This document shows positions 32,949 to 42,519 of a stretch of 64,000 nt of DNA, one piece after another. A model generated the notes under the pieces. The model ran no database searches. It was given only the letters and a program-made list of their open reading frames with translations, and was not told the DNA's origin. Origin of the DNA: an uncultured Clostridium sp. (GTDB lineage Bacteria; Bacillota; Clostridia; Clostridiales; Clostridiaceae); assembly GCF_947039605.1 (NCBI RefSeq), contig NZ_CAMQZG010000013.1, positions 1 to 64,000 on the forward strand, given 5' to 3'. How positions within the stretch are numbered: position 1 is the first letter of the stretch; each line of letters begins with the position of its first letter. Position numbers and translations under genes: made by a program.

Positions 32949-35099
32949 CTAAACCTTCTTATCAAGTGCAATAGTATTTCTATCACTAAAGAACTCTCTA
33001 AAATCTGAAATGTTACTTTCTACTATTTCTTTTTTCTCACTAACAAAAATATAAGGCATAAAACCTAATTGTTCAAGTGTTTTAGATAGTTTTTCCTTAT
33101 TTTTTTCTAGTAAATTCACATTTTGTTTCATAATTTTAATATCTATTTTTATATTTTTATCACTTACACTAAGAAAAGCATCAACTGAACCTATCCTTAC
33201 AGTTTCCACACTCACAGCAAGTTTTATATTTTTACCATCAAGCTTTTTACCATCTTTTCTTTCATCTTTTATAACAAGTTTACATGGATATTCCTCTTCT
33301 CTTACGCTTAAAGGTACATCTAAATAATAATAGTCATTACTTAAATCATTAAACATCTTAAAATCTGATATTTTATCCTTTAAGACTGCCATTACAACCT
33401 GTGATGTTGTTTCATTTGCACCTAATTTATCTACTAAATTTCTAATACTATCTTTCATATACTCTTGTTTTTCATTCAATCCTAACTTAACTTCTTTAAA
33501 ATCTCTTAATACACTATCTAGTTCTTTACTTCCCATCAAGTTATTATTTGCTTTATTAGAGTTCTCTACAGTATTTTCTTTTATCATCACACCAAAATCT
33601 TGCTCTACTTTTACTATTTCTTTTTTTGCAAACTCAAAAATATTTTTTAAACTCTCCATACTCGATTTATCTAAGTTCTCAAAATTATTTATAACTTTAT
33701 CTAAAACTTTTGTAAGTTTTTCTGATACTGGTATCTCCTTTGAAATCTCATTTAAATTACTTGCTAAATTTTTTATTTCTTCCTTAGCATCAGAATTTTT
33801 TAAGACTCTTGAATCTAAACCTACAAGTGAATTTAAATCATTTTTAGCACTTTGAATTTTTTCTCCTATATTTTTAATTGCGTTATTTTGGTTGCTTATA
33901 ATTTCATCATCTATAAATATATCTTTTAATTTTTCACCTTCATTTAATACTTTTTCGCTACTAATTACCAATTTAAAACCCTGCTCTACTTTTGCTATTT
34001 CTTTTTTAGCAAATTCAAAAATATTTTTTAAACTCTCCATACTTGATTTATCTAAGATTTCAAAATTATTTATAACTTTACCTAGTACCTCTGTAAGTTT
34101 TTCTGATACTGGAATTTCCTTTGATACTTCATTTAAATTATTTGCTAAGTTTTTTATCATCTCCTTAACTTGTAAACCTTTTAAAATATCTACATCTAAA
34201 TTTGTAAGTGTAGTTATATTAGCTTTTATACGCTGAATTCTATCACCTATATTCTCACTAATATTAGTTGCTTTACTATTATTTTTTTCATCTAATACTA
34301 TATTTCTAGTATTAATATCTTTAGACTTATTTTTACTCTTTAAATTCAAATTTTCTTTGATAGTAGCATTTTCATCAATTAATGTTTTTAACTCTCCATT
34401 GGCATTTTCTATAGATTTAAAAACTCCACTTGAATTCTTAGTTACATTATCAAAAGATTTTATATTTTCTGTATTTATATCTATATCACTTTCTAAAAAA
34501 GTCATTATATCATTATCATTCATATTTCTAAAAGTTTTAAAAAACTCGTTTAATTTTTGTTCTATAACAGGTTTTTGTTCCACATTTACTTCCTGTCCTT
34601 TTGAAGCTATGTAAGTTTCTATGAAATTTGCTATATGTTTTGGATTATTTATTGATTTATCTCTAAAATCTGTAAGTGTATTTAAAAGTTCTACATTTTC
34701 CTTTGTAACTGGAATATTAAATTTAAGCATTTTCTCTAACATCTGTTTTTTCTCTGGCTCTAGCCCAAACTTATTCAATATAAGTTCTAAAGAATCATTT
34801 AAACTTTTACTTCCTTGACCCACTAAATTTTCTTTAACTAACTTTAACCTCAACTGTCCTTTATCAAACCCACTTACTTCGAACTTAACAAACCCTGCAA
34901 TTGCCTCTTTTATAGATGCATCAAGTTTTGCTGTGATCTCAGTCCCATCTTTAAGTTTAAGTGTAACGCTTGTATTATCCTTAGAAACACTTTTTATCTC
35001 TGCCTCAAACTTATGTCCTCTCTTAAAATCAAAAGCATCTGAGACCTTTCTAGCCTCATATATCTTAGGCAATGGACCTATATTCATAAAATTACTCAT
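32949..35099 (-). CDS. large FliK/YlqG-like hypothetical protein with internal tandem repeat
   Basis: Next to the FlhB-like gene, as in ylqG-ylqH; C-terminal YYYLDVPLSVREEEYPCKLVIKDE... resembles a flagellar hook-length-control-like C-terminus. Confidence 0.65.
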   Translation of the reverse strand: MSNFMNIGPLPKIYEARKVSDAFDFKRGHKFEAEIKSVSKDNTSVTLKLKDGTEITAKLDASIKEAIAGFVKFEVSGFDKGQLRLKLVKENLVGQGSKSLNDSLELILNKFGLEPEKKQMLEKMLKFNIPVTKENVELLNTLTDFRDKSINNPKHIANFIETYIASKGQEVNVEQKPVIEQKLNEFFKTFRNMNDNDIMTFLESDIDINTENIKSFDNVTKNSSGVFKSIENANGELKTLIDENATIKENLNLKSKNKSKDINTRNIVLDEKNNSKATNISENIGDRIQRIKANITTLTNLDVDILKGLQVKEMIKNLANNLNEVSKEIPVSEKLTEVLGKVINNFEILDKSSMESLKNIFEFAKKEIAKVEQGFKLVISSEKVLNEGEKLKDIFIDDEIISNQNNAIKNIGEKIQSAKNDLNSLVGLDSRVLKNSDAKEEIKNLASNLNEISKEIPVSEKLTKVLDKVINNFENLDKSSMESLKNIFEFAKKEIVKVEQDFGVMIKENTVENSNKANNNLMGSKELDSVLRDFKEVKLGLNEKQEYMKDSIRNLVDKLGANETTSQVVMAVLKDKISDFKMFNDLSNDYYYLDVPLSVREEEYPCKLVIKDERKDGKKLDGKNIKLAVSVETVRIGSVDAFLSVSDKNIKIDIKIMKQNVNLLEKNKEKLSKTLEQLGFMPYIFVSEKKEIVESNISDFREFFSDRNTIALDKKV
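33590..34260 (-). repeat. two-copy tandem repeat within the YlqG-like gene, period about 381 nt (127 aa)
   Basis: IPVSEKLTEVLGKVINNFEILDKSSMESLKNIFEFAKKEIAKVEQ versus IPVSEKLTKVLDKVINNFENLDKSSMESLKNIFEFAKKEIVKVEQ. Confidence 0.9.
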
Positions 35100-35244
35100 A
35101 TAATCAATCTCCTCTACTAAATCTCTTATATTTAAATATCGTATATTCTTCTCTTTGAGTTAACCCTTCAATCTTAACACCAAGTAAAAAAGCTACTTGT
35201 CTTACTCTACTTTAGACAAATAGCTCTATCTTATTTAGTTCATT

Positions 35245-35670
35245 CTATATATAAATTTTTAGCAATGCAGCGTTACTTTCTAAATCAAACAATAATTTTT
35301 CTCTTACACTTGAATCTATATCAGCACTGTAAAGGGCTGAACGTTTACTTTCTAAATCATCATAATCACTGATAGCAGCAAGTCCTCCAAACTGTCTACA
35401 TTCCGCTGCCATCTCTTCTTTTATAAAATTAATTCTCTTAGTTATTGAATCTATTAAATCTCCTAAAGCATCATCCCCTATATCTATTTGAAGTTTTAGG
35501 TCATCTCGATAGTCATCATATCTTTGTCTCGTTTTACAATTTTCCCAAAACTCTAAATCTCTGTCTAAAGTATCAATCACCCCAACACTAGCTCGTTCTA
35601 AATCATCTGTAAAACTACTCACCGATTTCCTTAAATTATCTAATTTTTCTATTCTTTTACTATAATTCAA
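35245..35670 (-). CDS. hypothetical helical protein in T7SS-like module
   Basis: 141-aa coiled-coil-like ORF with RBS; follows the putative effector gene. Confidence 0.6.
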   Translation of the reverse strand: MNYSKRIEKLDNLRKSVSSFTDDLERASVGVIDTLDRDLEFWENCKTRQRYDDYRDDLKLQIDIGDDALGDLIDSITKRINFIKEEMAAECRQFGGLAAISDYDDLESKRSALYSADIDSSVREKLLFDLESNAALLKIYI

Positions 35671-35760
35671 ACTTTTCTCCCTCTTTAATTTTTATTTTTC
35701 TTTTTATGAATATTTCAAATTATTCCCACTTTATTTTCTTTAAATATTTCCATTTTAATT

Positions 35761-36927
35761 TTAATAATATAAACTATCAACATAATATTTTAAATATCTT
35801 AATTCATCAAATATCTTATTTAAAGTTCCACCAGTGACTTCTTTAATATCTGAACCAACTACATTATATACACCTGTAACTATTGAACCTGTAGCTATAG
35901 TTACTAGAACAATACCTCCCCCTGTAATAGCTAGTGCCCCTGTAACTCCAGTTGTGACAGCCCCTGTAATATATAAACCTCCAGCAAGTAGACCTACATC
36001 CATAGCTACATTAAAAGTTGCACTTTGTATATCTCCACTAATTTCATAATTTCTTAGAAAATCATCACCAGCATTTAGAACACCCAAATATGTCATAAGA
36101 GAATTAAACTTCGCAAGTTTTCCACCTCTAAAAGCTAATGTATCCTTTCCATCCTGTACAGTTTTATTCATCATACTTTTTAAAACATCGGAAATTTTAC
36201 CACCTTTAATACTCCCCCCTAAAAATGCCTGTATCTTTCCACCAGTTCCTTTTATTTCTATTTTCCCATTTTTCCCCTTTATTATTTCTAGATCTCCTAA
36301 TTTGAATTTTCTCAAACCATCTGTACCTATTCCTAACAAAGTCCCAGCTAAAATTTTATCTTTCTCTGCTTGTGTTAATCCCATTTGATCTAAAATTTTA
36401 GCAAAATCTTCTTCTGTTAATTCCAAACTTATCTCTTCATTTTCAAGGTCTTTAGCAAGTTTCTCAAAACGTTCATCAATTTTAACAAAATCTTCTTCTG
36501 TTAATGTTGTTTCAACACTACCATCTTTTACAACTATATCAAGTTGTTTGCATTTATATAAATCTTTAAGCTCAATATTAGCACTATTAAGATTAAATTC
36601 AGGATACTTCTCTCTTATTTCCAGTACCATATCTGAATTCAGAAAAGTATCTGCATACATTTTTTCATAGTGAAAAATTTCATTAATAAACCCTGTAATT
36701 TGACTAAGCTCTGTGTTAACTACCTCACCTAATTTTTTATTCACATTTTTTAATCTTAAAATTTCATAATTTAAAAATAACATATCGTCAGAATTAATCT
36801 CATCTTCATCCTCAATTTTCCCTAAAATCTCCTCAATACTGCTATTATAAATTATTATTCGGTCACGTAAAATACCTATTTCTTCATTTATTTCTAGAAA
36901 ATCTATATTTAATTTTTCTTGATTCAC
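35761..36927 (-). CDS. putative T7SS-type effector with glycine-rich hydrophobic segment
   Basis: Helical N-terminus; C-terminal VGLLAGGLYITGAVTTGVTGALAITGGGIVLVTIATGSIVTGVYNVVGSDI. Confidence 0.55.
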   Translation of the reverse strand: MNQEKLNIDFLEINEEIGILRDRIIIYNSSIEEILGKIEDEDEINSDDMLFLNYEILRLKNVNKKLGEVVNTELSQITGFINEIFHYEKMYADTFLNSDMVLEIREKYPEFNLNSANIELKDLYKCKQLDIVVKDGSVETTLTEEDFVKIDERFEKLAKDLENEEISLELTEEDFAKILDQMGLTQAEKDKILAGTLLGIGTDGLRKFKLGDLEIIKGKNGKIEIKGTGGKIQAFLGGSIKGGKISDVLKSMMNKTVQDGKDTLAFRGGKLAKFNSLMTYLGVLNAGDDFLRNYEISGDIQSATFNVAMDVGLLAGGLYITGAVTTGVTGALAITGGGIVLVTIATGSIVTGVYNVVGSDIKEVTGGTLNKIFDELRYLKYYVDSLYY

Positions 36928-36980
36928 TACTTCCCCCCCCTTTTTCAGTTCATATTTTTCCTAACATTAACATTCTAATA

Positions 36981-37829
36981 TTAATTGAAAACTTTTTTAG
37001 GTATTTCAACTTCTACTATATCTTTTTTAATCTCGTCACTTCCTTCATCTGTATATTCTAAAATTATTTTAACTTTTGTAATATTGGACTCATATCTTGT
37101 TGTTACAAGATTGCTCACATAATTTTCAGATGTTATATCATAATTCAAAAGTTCCATATTTTGAGTTTCTAAAAGTTCTTCCCCATTATACATTTCTACC
37201 TTTAGTTCCATTACCATACTCTTTCCATCACTAGGTTTACGTAATTGAAACTCTATTAAATTTTTTTCTTTATACTTCTCAATCCACTTCACAGAAATAA
37301 AAAGACTTGGTCTTTCAATATCTCTTTTTATATTTAAATCCATTTCATAAGTTCTTATTGCATTAAAACTTACTTCTTCACTATTAATTTCTTCAACTAT
37401 TATTGTATCAATTACTGGTAATTTAAACTTTTCCTCATTTAACTTAATTACTTTTTTACCTGCATAAAATCCATTTATCTCTAGAATATCCCCCTCATTA
37501 ATCTCTGTTTTGCTTTCATTTTTCACAATCGCTACTGCGGTATCTAATACTCCTGTTCCAACTTGCAATACATACTGATTTTCTTTTCCTTCTATTTTTT
37601 GAACTATAGTTCCTTTAAATTTAACTGTAGCTCCAAGGTGTCCTTCATATGAATCCGTCAAATTCATACTTGCTAAATTTGTTTCTACTCTTTCATCATA
37701 TCCTTTTAAATATAATCCTGTATAAACATTTCCCCCCATAAAATTTGCCATAATATAAACTAATACTAGACCTAAACCAATTCCTAAAATTTGCTTTATT
37801 TTCTGAAAAACTTTTTTTCCCATAGTCAA
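36981..37829 (-). CDS. single-pass membrane protein with OB-fold-like extracellular domain (paralogue A)
   Basis: MGKKVFQKIKQILGIGLGLVLVYIMANFMGG...ATVKFKGTIVQKIEGKENQYVLQVGTG...EINEGDILEINGFYAGKKV. Confidence 0.65.
   Translation of the reverse strand: MTMGKKVFQKIKQILGIGLGLVLVYIMANFMGGNVYTGLYLKGYDERVETNLASMNLTDSYEGHLGATVKFKGTIVQKIEGKENQYVLQVGTGVLDTAVAIVKNESKTEINEGDILEINGFYAGKKVIKLNEEKFKLPVIDTIIVEEINSEEVSFNAIRTYEMDLNIKRDIERPSLFISVKWIEKYKEKNLIEFQLRKPSDGKSMVMELKVEMYNGEELLETQNMELLNYDITSENYVSNLVTTRYESNITKVKIILEYTDEGSDEIKKDIVEVEIPKKVFN
37374..37793 (-). repeat. copy A of a 420-bp direct repeat (gene halves)
   Basis: No mismatch seen by eye against 39582-40001. Confidence 0.92.
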
Positions 37830-37888
37830 TCTCCCATTTTATCTTTACACCATATTTTTTTTTATTCTCTAAATTAATAATTTATCCT

Positions 37889-38245
37889 TTAACTTTCCCG
37901 TCCTAATGTATCAAAATCCTTGCTTACATCCTCATCTACTTCTATCATATGATCATGGTAACTAATAAAAGTTTCCATATACTGTTGCAAAATATTCATA
38001 GAATCTGTTGCAACTATATTTACTTCTATAACTTTATTCCTAAAACTTTCTCCTGATTTCCCTTCAAAACTACTTTTATTATCAAAAATATATTCTGTTA
38101 CTATATCTCTATAACTTGCATATTCATTTAAAATTGAATTTATTTCGCTTAATTTTTCTTGTGCAAAATCTTTATTAAGCTTTATATGATTTTCTCCTTC
38201 TACCATACTTTGACCTTGTGTCCCTATTAAACTCTGATTTCCCAT
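37889..38245 (-). CDS. WXG100/T7SS-like small helical protein
   Basis: SILNEYASYRDIVTEYIFDNKSSFEGKSGESFRNKVIEV; FxG turn between helices. Confidence 0.6.
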   Translation of the reverse strand: MGNQSLIGTQGQSMVEGENHIKLNKDFAQEKLSEINSILNEYASYRDIVTEYIFDNKSSFEGKSGESFRNKVIEVNIVATDSMNILQQYMETFISYHDHMIEVDEDVSKDFDTLGRES

Positions 38246-38272
38246 TCCACCCTCCGTTGCTTTTAAAAAATA

Positions 38273-38572
38273 TTATTGCTTTCCTTGTTCTATACTCGCT
38301 GCTATTTCCTTATCTATATCTTGAAATTCACGCTTTACATGTGCAAGTTCGTTACCAAACTCCTTGTACATATTTTCAGTTTTTTCACTCAATAATTTTC
38401 TAAAATCATCAATTATAGTTATTAACTGAGCTACGCCATTTCCTTTAAACTCTACTTTTGCTTCTTCTCCCATTGTATAAAGAAAAAGATTAATTGCTTC
38501 TAAATATTCTAAATTATAAGATAAATCTTTTTCTATTTTTTCAAGTACATCTGTATCTAATCCTATATTCAT
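38273..38572 (-). CDS. WXG100/T7SS-like small helical protein
   Basis: 99 aa; two helices around KVEFKGNGVAQLI. Confidence 0.6.
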   Translation of the reverse strand: MNIGLDTDVLEKIEKDLSYNLEYLEAINLFLYTMGEEAKVEFKGNGVAQLITIIDDFRKLLSEKTENMYKEFGNELAHVKREFQDIDKEIAASIEQGKQ

Positions 38573-38627
38573 AACTCACCTCTTGTACTATTTTTTTAAT
38601 TTCATTCCTTGCTTTCTCTAATAAATT

Positions 38628-39005
38628 TTAGATTTCACTTTTTTCTTTCTTAGAATTTTTATTCATAAGAACTTCTCTATACCCCTTTGCAATCCCTGGA
38701 TTTTTTTCCCATCCTGCAATTCTTTGAGTTAATATAGCGTTATCATCATCTTCATATCCCATATGACAAACTTCTTGAATATCTTCATTATTTATAAATA
38801 CACTTTCTGCACCTATCATACCCTCTGGATATAAACACGCTACATAGTCAAAATAAAACTTTTCCCCTTCTATTTCCCTTATCATTTTTCTACCAATAAT
38901 CATTACCTTTTTAAGCGTTAAATTTAAATAAACTACTGTCCCAACAGGTAATATTTCACTTCTTTTATTTTCCATTTTCATTTCTCCTAATACTTTTTTT
39001 ACCAT
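38628..39005 (-). CDS. DUF4176-like protein
   Basis: ILPVGTVVYLNLTLKKVMIIGRKMIREIEGEKFYFDYVACLYPEGMIGAESVFINNEDIQEVCHMGYED. Confidence 0.8.
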   Translation of the reverse strand: MVKKVLGEMKMENKRSEILPVGTVVYLNLTLKKVMIIGRKMIREIEGEKFYFDYVACLYPEGMIGAESVFINNEDIQEVCHMGYEDDDNAILTQRIAGWEKNPGIAKGYREVLMNKNSKKEKSEI

Positions 39006-39176
39006 TCATAATATATATTCTATATATCCCCCAAAAAACCTTTTTAATCTAATTCTTTTTTCACTTTAATTTAACTTAAACTTCTATAAAACTTATCTCT
39101 TAGAAATCTATATATAAATTTTCTTAATTCATTCCCCCTTTCCTCCCTTAGTTCATATTTTTCTAGCATTACCCCC

Positions 39177-40031
39177 CTAATATTTATTAAAAACTTTTTC
39201 AGGAATTTCAACTTCTACTATATCTGTTTTAATCTCGTCAGTTCTTTCATCTGTATACTCTAAAATTATTTTAACTTTTGTAATATTTGAATCACATCTT
39301 ACTGTTATAAGGTTACTCATATCATTTTCACCTGTTATCTCATAATTCAAAAGTTCCATATTTTGAGTTTCTAAAAGTTTTTCTCGCTCATATTTTTCTA
39401 CCTTTAACTCTTTCACTCTACTCATACCCTCACCAGATCTAAGTAAATCAAACTCTATTAAACTATTTTCTTTGTATTTCTCAATCCAATTTAACGAAAT
39501 AAAAAGGTCTGGGCTTTTCCCCTCCCTTTGTACATTTAACTCTCTCTCATAAGTCCTTACCTCACTAATTGATGCAACTAATTCTTCACTATTAATTTCT
39601 TCAACTATTATTGTATCAATTACTGGTAATTTAAACTTTTCCTCATTTAACTTAATTACTTTTTTACCTGCATAAAATCCATTTATCTCTAGAATATCCC
39701 CCTCATTAATCTCTGTTTTGCTTTCATTTTTCACAATCGCTACTGCGGTATCTAATACTCCTGTTCCAACTTGCAATACATACTGATTTTCTTTTCCTTC
39801 TATTTTTTGAACTATAGTTCCTTTAAATTTAACTGTAGCTCCAAGGTGTCCTTCATATGAATCCGTCAAATTCATACTTGCTAAATTTGTTTCTACTCTT
39901 TCATCATATCCTTTTAAATATAATCCTGTATAAACATTTCCCCCCATAAAATTTGCCATAATATAAACTAATACTAGACCTAAACCAATTCCTAAAATTT
40001 GTTTTATTTTCTGAAAAACTTTTTTCCCCAT
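39177..40031 (-). CDS. single-pass membrane protein with OB-fold-like domain (paralogue B)
   Basis: N-terminal ~150 aa identical to paralogue A. Start at 40031 (MGKKVF) preferred because of the RBS AGGAG. Confidence 0.65.
   Translation of the reverse strand: MGKKVFQKIKQILGIGLGLVLVYIMANFMGGNVYTGLYLKGYDERVETNLASMNLTDSYEGHLGATVKFKGTIVQKIEGKENQYVLQVGTGVLDTAVAIVKNESKTEINEGDILEINGFYAGKKVIKLNEEKFKLPVIDTIIVEEINSEELVASISEVRTYERELNVQREGKSPDLFISLNWIEKYKENSLIEFDLLRSGEGMSRVKELKVEKYEREKLLETQNMELLNYEITGENDMSNLITVRCDSNITKVKIILEYTDERTDEIKTDIVEVEIPEKVFNKY
39582..40001 (-). repeat. copy B of the 420-bp direct repeat
   Basis: Identical by eye to 37374-37793. Confidence 0.92.
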
Positions 40032-40323
40032 AGCTAATCTCCTATTATTTAATCTATCTAACTTCTCTATACCTTCTATCTCTTTATCTTTTTTTCTTGT
40101 AAATCCCCCCTCCTTCAACTCCATATTTTTACATTAGATATATTCTAGATATGTTTTAAAAAACCTTTTTTATTCAATTCTTTTTTTATTTTAATTTTAT
40201 TTAAACTACTATCAAATTTATTAAATTAATATTTACTTATGCTAATATTAAAAAGTAAATGAAAAAAAGAGCTACACTATGGGTAAAACTCCATAGTATA
40301 GCTCTTTTTTTAAACTTTTTTCA

Positions 40324-40614
40324 TTAAATTATAAATAGATTAATTGCAATTACAATTATACTTAAGATAAAAACTATCCCAATCGCATACATACTTTTTC
40401 TTTTTGGTATAGCAAATGCCGCAACAGTTCCTGCAAAAAGTATTATTAATGTATAAACTATTTTTTGCATCACACTAGTAGCACCATTACTACTAAACTG
40501 CACTGCTACATGGTTTGGCAAAAAGAACCATGCAACTATACTTACTATAACAAAAGCTAAATATATAATTTTTGTTATTTTAAAATTTTTTTCTTCATTT
40601 ATTAATAAATTCAT
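40324..40614 (-). CDS. DUF1648-like small membrane protein
   Basis: VAWFFLPNHVAVQFSSNGATSVMQKIV; start moved to 40614 (RBS GTGAGG). Confidence 0.6.
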   Translation of the reverse strand: MNLLINEEKNFKITKIIYLAFVIVSIVAWFFLPNHVAVQFSSNGATSVMQKIVYTLIILFAGTVAAFAIPKRKSMYAIGIVFILSIIVIAINLFII

Positions 40615-40761
40615 ATTACACCTCACTTCTAATATTTTGATTCTTCCATTTAGAATACTCCTAAAATATCTCAATTTAATGTTATTTTAATCCTTTTAAA
40701 TTAAATTTAAAAGAGCTATACTATGGAATCATCATCCACAGTATAGCTCTTTTTTAAAATC

Positions 40762-41982
40762 TTATTTAATTACTAGTTTATAGAATTTCTTCTTTCCTCT
40801 TTTAATAAGTATCATGTCATCTTTAAAATCTGACATCTCGATAACTTTCTTATCATCTTCAAGTTTCACATCATTTACTGATACTCCACCCTGTTGTATA
40901 AGTCTTCTACCTTCACCTTTTGATTTGAATACTTCATTTTCTGCAAGAACTCCTAAAAGTTCTGTTCCAACTGCACTCGCATCAATTTCGATTGTAGGTA
41001 TGTTATCCATACTTCCACCATTTCCAAATACGCTTTCAGCAGCTTCCATAGCTTTTTTAGCCTCTTCTTCTCCGTGGATAAGTTTTGTTACTTCAAAAGC
41101 AAGAACTTTCTTAGCTTCATTTATAGCAGAACCCTCTAATGCACAAAGTCTTTTAACTTCATCCATTGGTACAAATGTTATAAGTCTAAGACACATATCT
41201 ACATCAGCATCTCCAACATTTCTCCAGTATTGGTAGAAATCATATGGTGCTGTTTTCTCTGGGTCAAGCCATAAAGCTCCCCCTACAGTTTTACCCATTT
41301 TTTGACCTTCTGAATTAGTTAAAAGGGTACATGTCATTGCACTTGCACTTTTTTGTGATTTCTTTCTTATAAGCTCAACACCAGCTATCATATTTGACCA
41401 CTGATCATCTCCACCAAGCTCAAGTTTACAATCATACTTTCTATTTAACTCATAGAAATCAAATGCTTGCATTAACATATAGTTAAACTCTAAGAATGAA
41501 AGTCCTTTTTCTAATCTTTGCTTAAAACATTCTGCTGAAAGCATTCTGTTTACTGAGAAATGAACTCCAATATCTCTTATAAATTCAACGTAGTTTTGGT
41601 TTAATAACCAATCTGCATTATTAACAAGTATTGCCTTGTCATCTGTGAAATCTATGAATTTCTCCATTTGTTTCTTTATGCTATCAACGTTGTGTTGAAT
41701 TGTTTCCTTTGTCATCATTGTTCTCATATCAGTTTTCCCACTTGGGTCACCAATCATTGCAGTTCCACCACCAATAAGTGCTATTGGTCTATGTCCTGCT
41801 TTTTGCATGTGTGACATGAACATCATTGCTATAAAATGTCCTACATGTAAACTATCAGCTGTTGGGTCAAAGCCTATATAAAATGTTACTTTTTCCTTCT
41901 CTAATAATTCTCTTGTCTCATCTTCATGTGTAAATTGTTTTATGTATCCACGCTCTTGAAGTGTATCTAACACATTTGCCAT
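40762..41982 (-). CDS. tyrS: tyrosyl-tRNA synthetase
   Basis: [55 protein letters not shown]-terminal S4. Confidence 0.96.
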   Translation of the reverse strand: MANVLDTLQERGYIKQFTHEDETRELLEKEKVTFYIGFDPTADSLHVGHFIAMMFMSHMQKAGHRPIALIGGGTAMIGDPSGKTDMRTMMTKETIQHNVDSIKKQMEKFIDFTDDKAILVNNADWLLNQNYVEFIRDIGVHFSVNRMLSAECFKQRLEKGLSFLEFNYMLMQAFDFYELNRKYDCKLELGGDDQWSNMIAGVELIRKKSQKSASAMTCTLLTNSEGQKMGKTVGGALWLDPEKTAPYDFYQYWRNVGDADVDMCLRLITFVPMDEVKRLCALEGSAINEAKKVLAFEVTKLIHGEEEAKKAMEAAESVFGNGGSMDNIPTIEIDASAVGTELLGVLAENEVFKSKGEGRRLIQQGGVSVNDVKLEDDKKVIEMSDFKDDMILIKRGKKKFYKLVIK

Positions 41983-42519
41983 CTTTCTTACCTGCTACTT
42001 AAAATATAGATAAAAGTATCTATATCAAGAAAATTACTGCTTCCTAGCACCTCATTTTGCCAAAGCTACTCTGATTTGGTGTAATGCTCCACAGTCATAA
42101 ACTCCCGACTAGCCATCGGTACATATATAAATATCCATTTTACATTAGATATTTTATACTAAGTAGTCTATCCTTTCAATTATTTATTTTGATTTGTTTT
42201 TAGTATTGTTAATCATCTACCAACAAGCACCAACAAGGTTCTACCCTATAATTATCTCAGCCCTTACGCTCTGATTTTGGCTTTTATTTTCGCCTGTTCC
42301 GTACCTTTTTTCGATTAAAAAAGATTAAAAAGTATTTATGGCTATTAGTATGCCCAATTGTCTATAGTTTTAGTAACTATTCTATTCATTATGTCTAAAA
42401 TTACAACCTAAAAGTTGTTTATTCCCTAAAAAGGCATATTTATAGTATATAGCTTATAAAGGCAATTCACAAGAATATTTGTTTGAATTTCTCTCTTAGA
42501 TTATAATAGCCTAAAATCT

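Noticed and set aside
33892-34818. Plus-strand ORFs of 65-114 aa antisense to the YlqG-like gene
   Set aside because: Phe/Ser/Ile-rich shadow translations of a Lys/Asn/Glu-rich coding strand.
42050-42120. SRP RNA or c-di-GMP riboswitch fragment (GGTGCTAGGAAGCAG; CGATGGCTAGTCGGG)
   Set aside because: Only short matches; the required GGTCAGGTCCGGAAGGAAGCAGC or GACGCAAAGC cores are absent.
42225-42310. TPP riboswitch-like string GGGCTGAGATAATTATAGGGTAGAACCT upstream of tyrS
   Set aside because: Shares CTGAGA and GAACCT with TPP, but lacks the GGGGTGC arm and the TAATGCCAGCG/GGGAA end. Compare the complete TPP element at 58955-59036.
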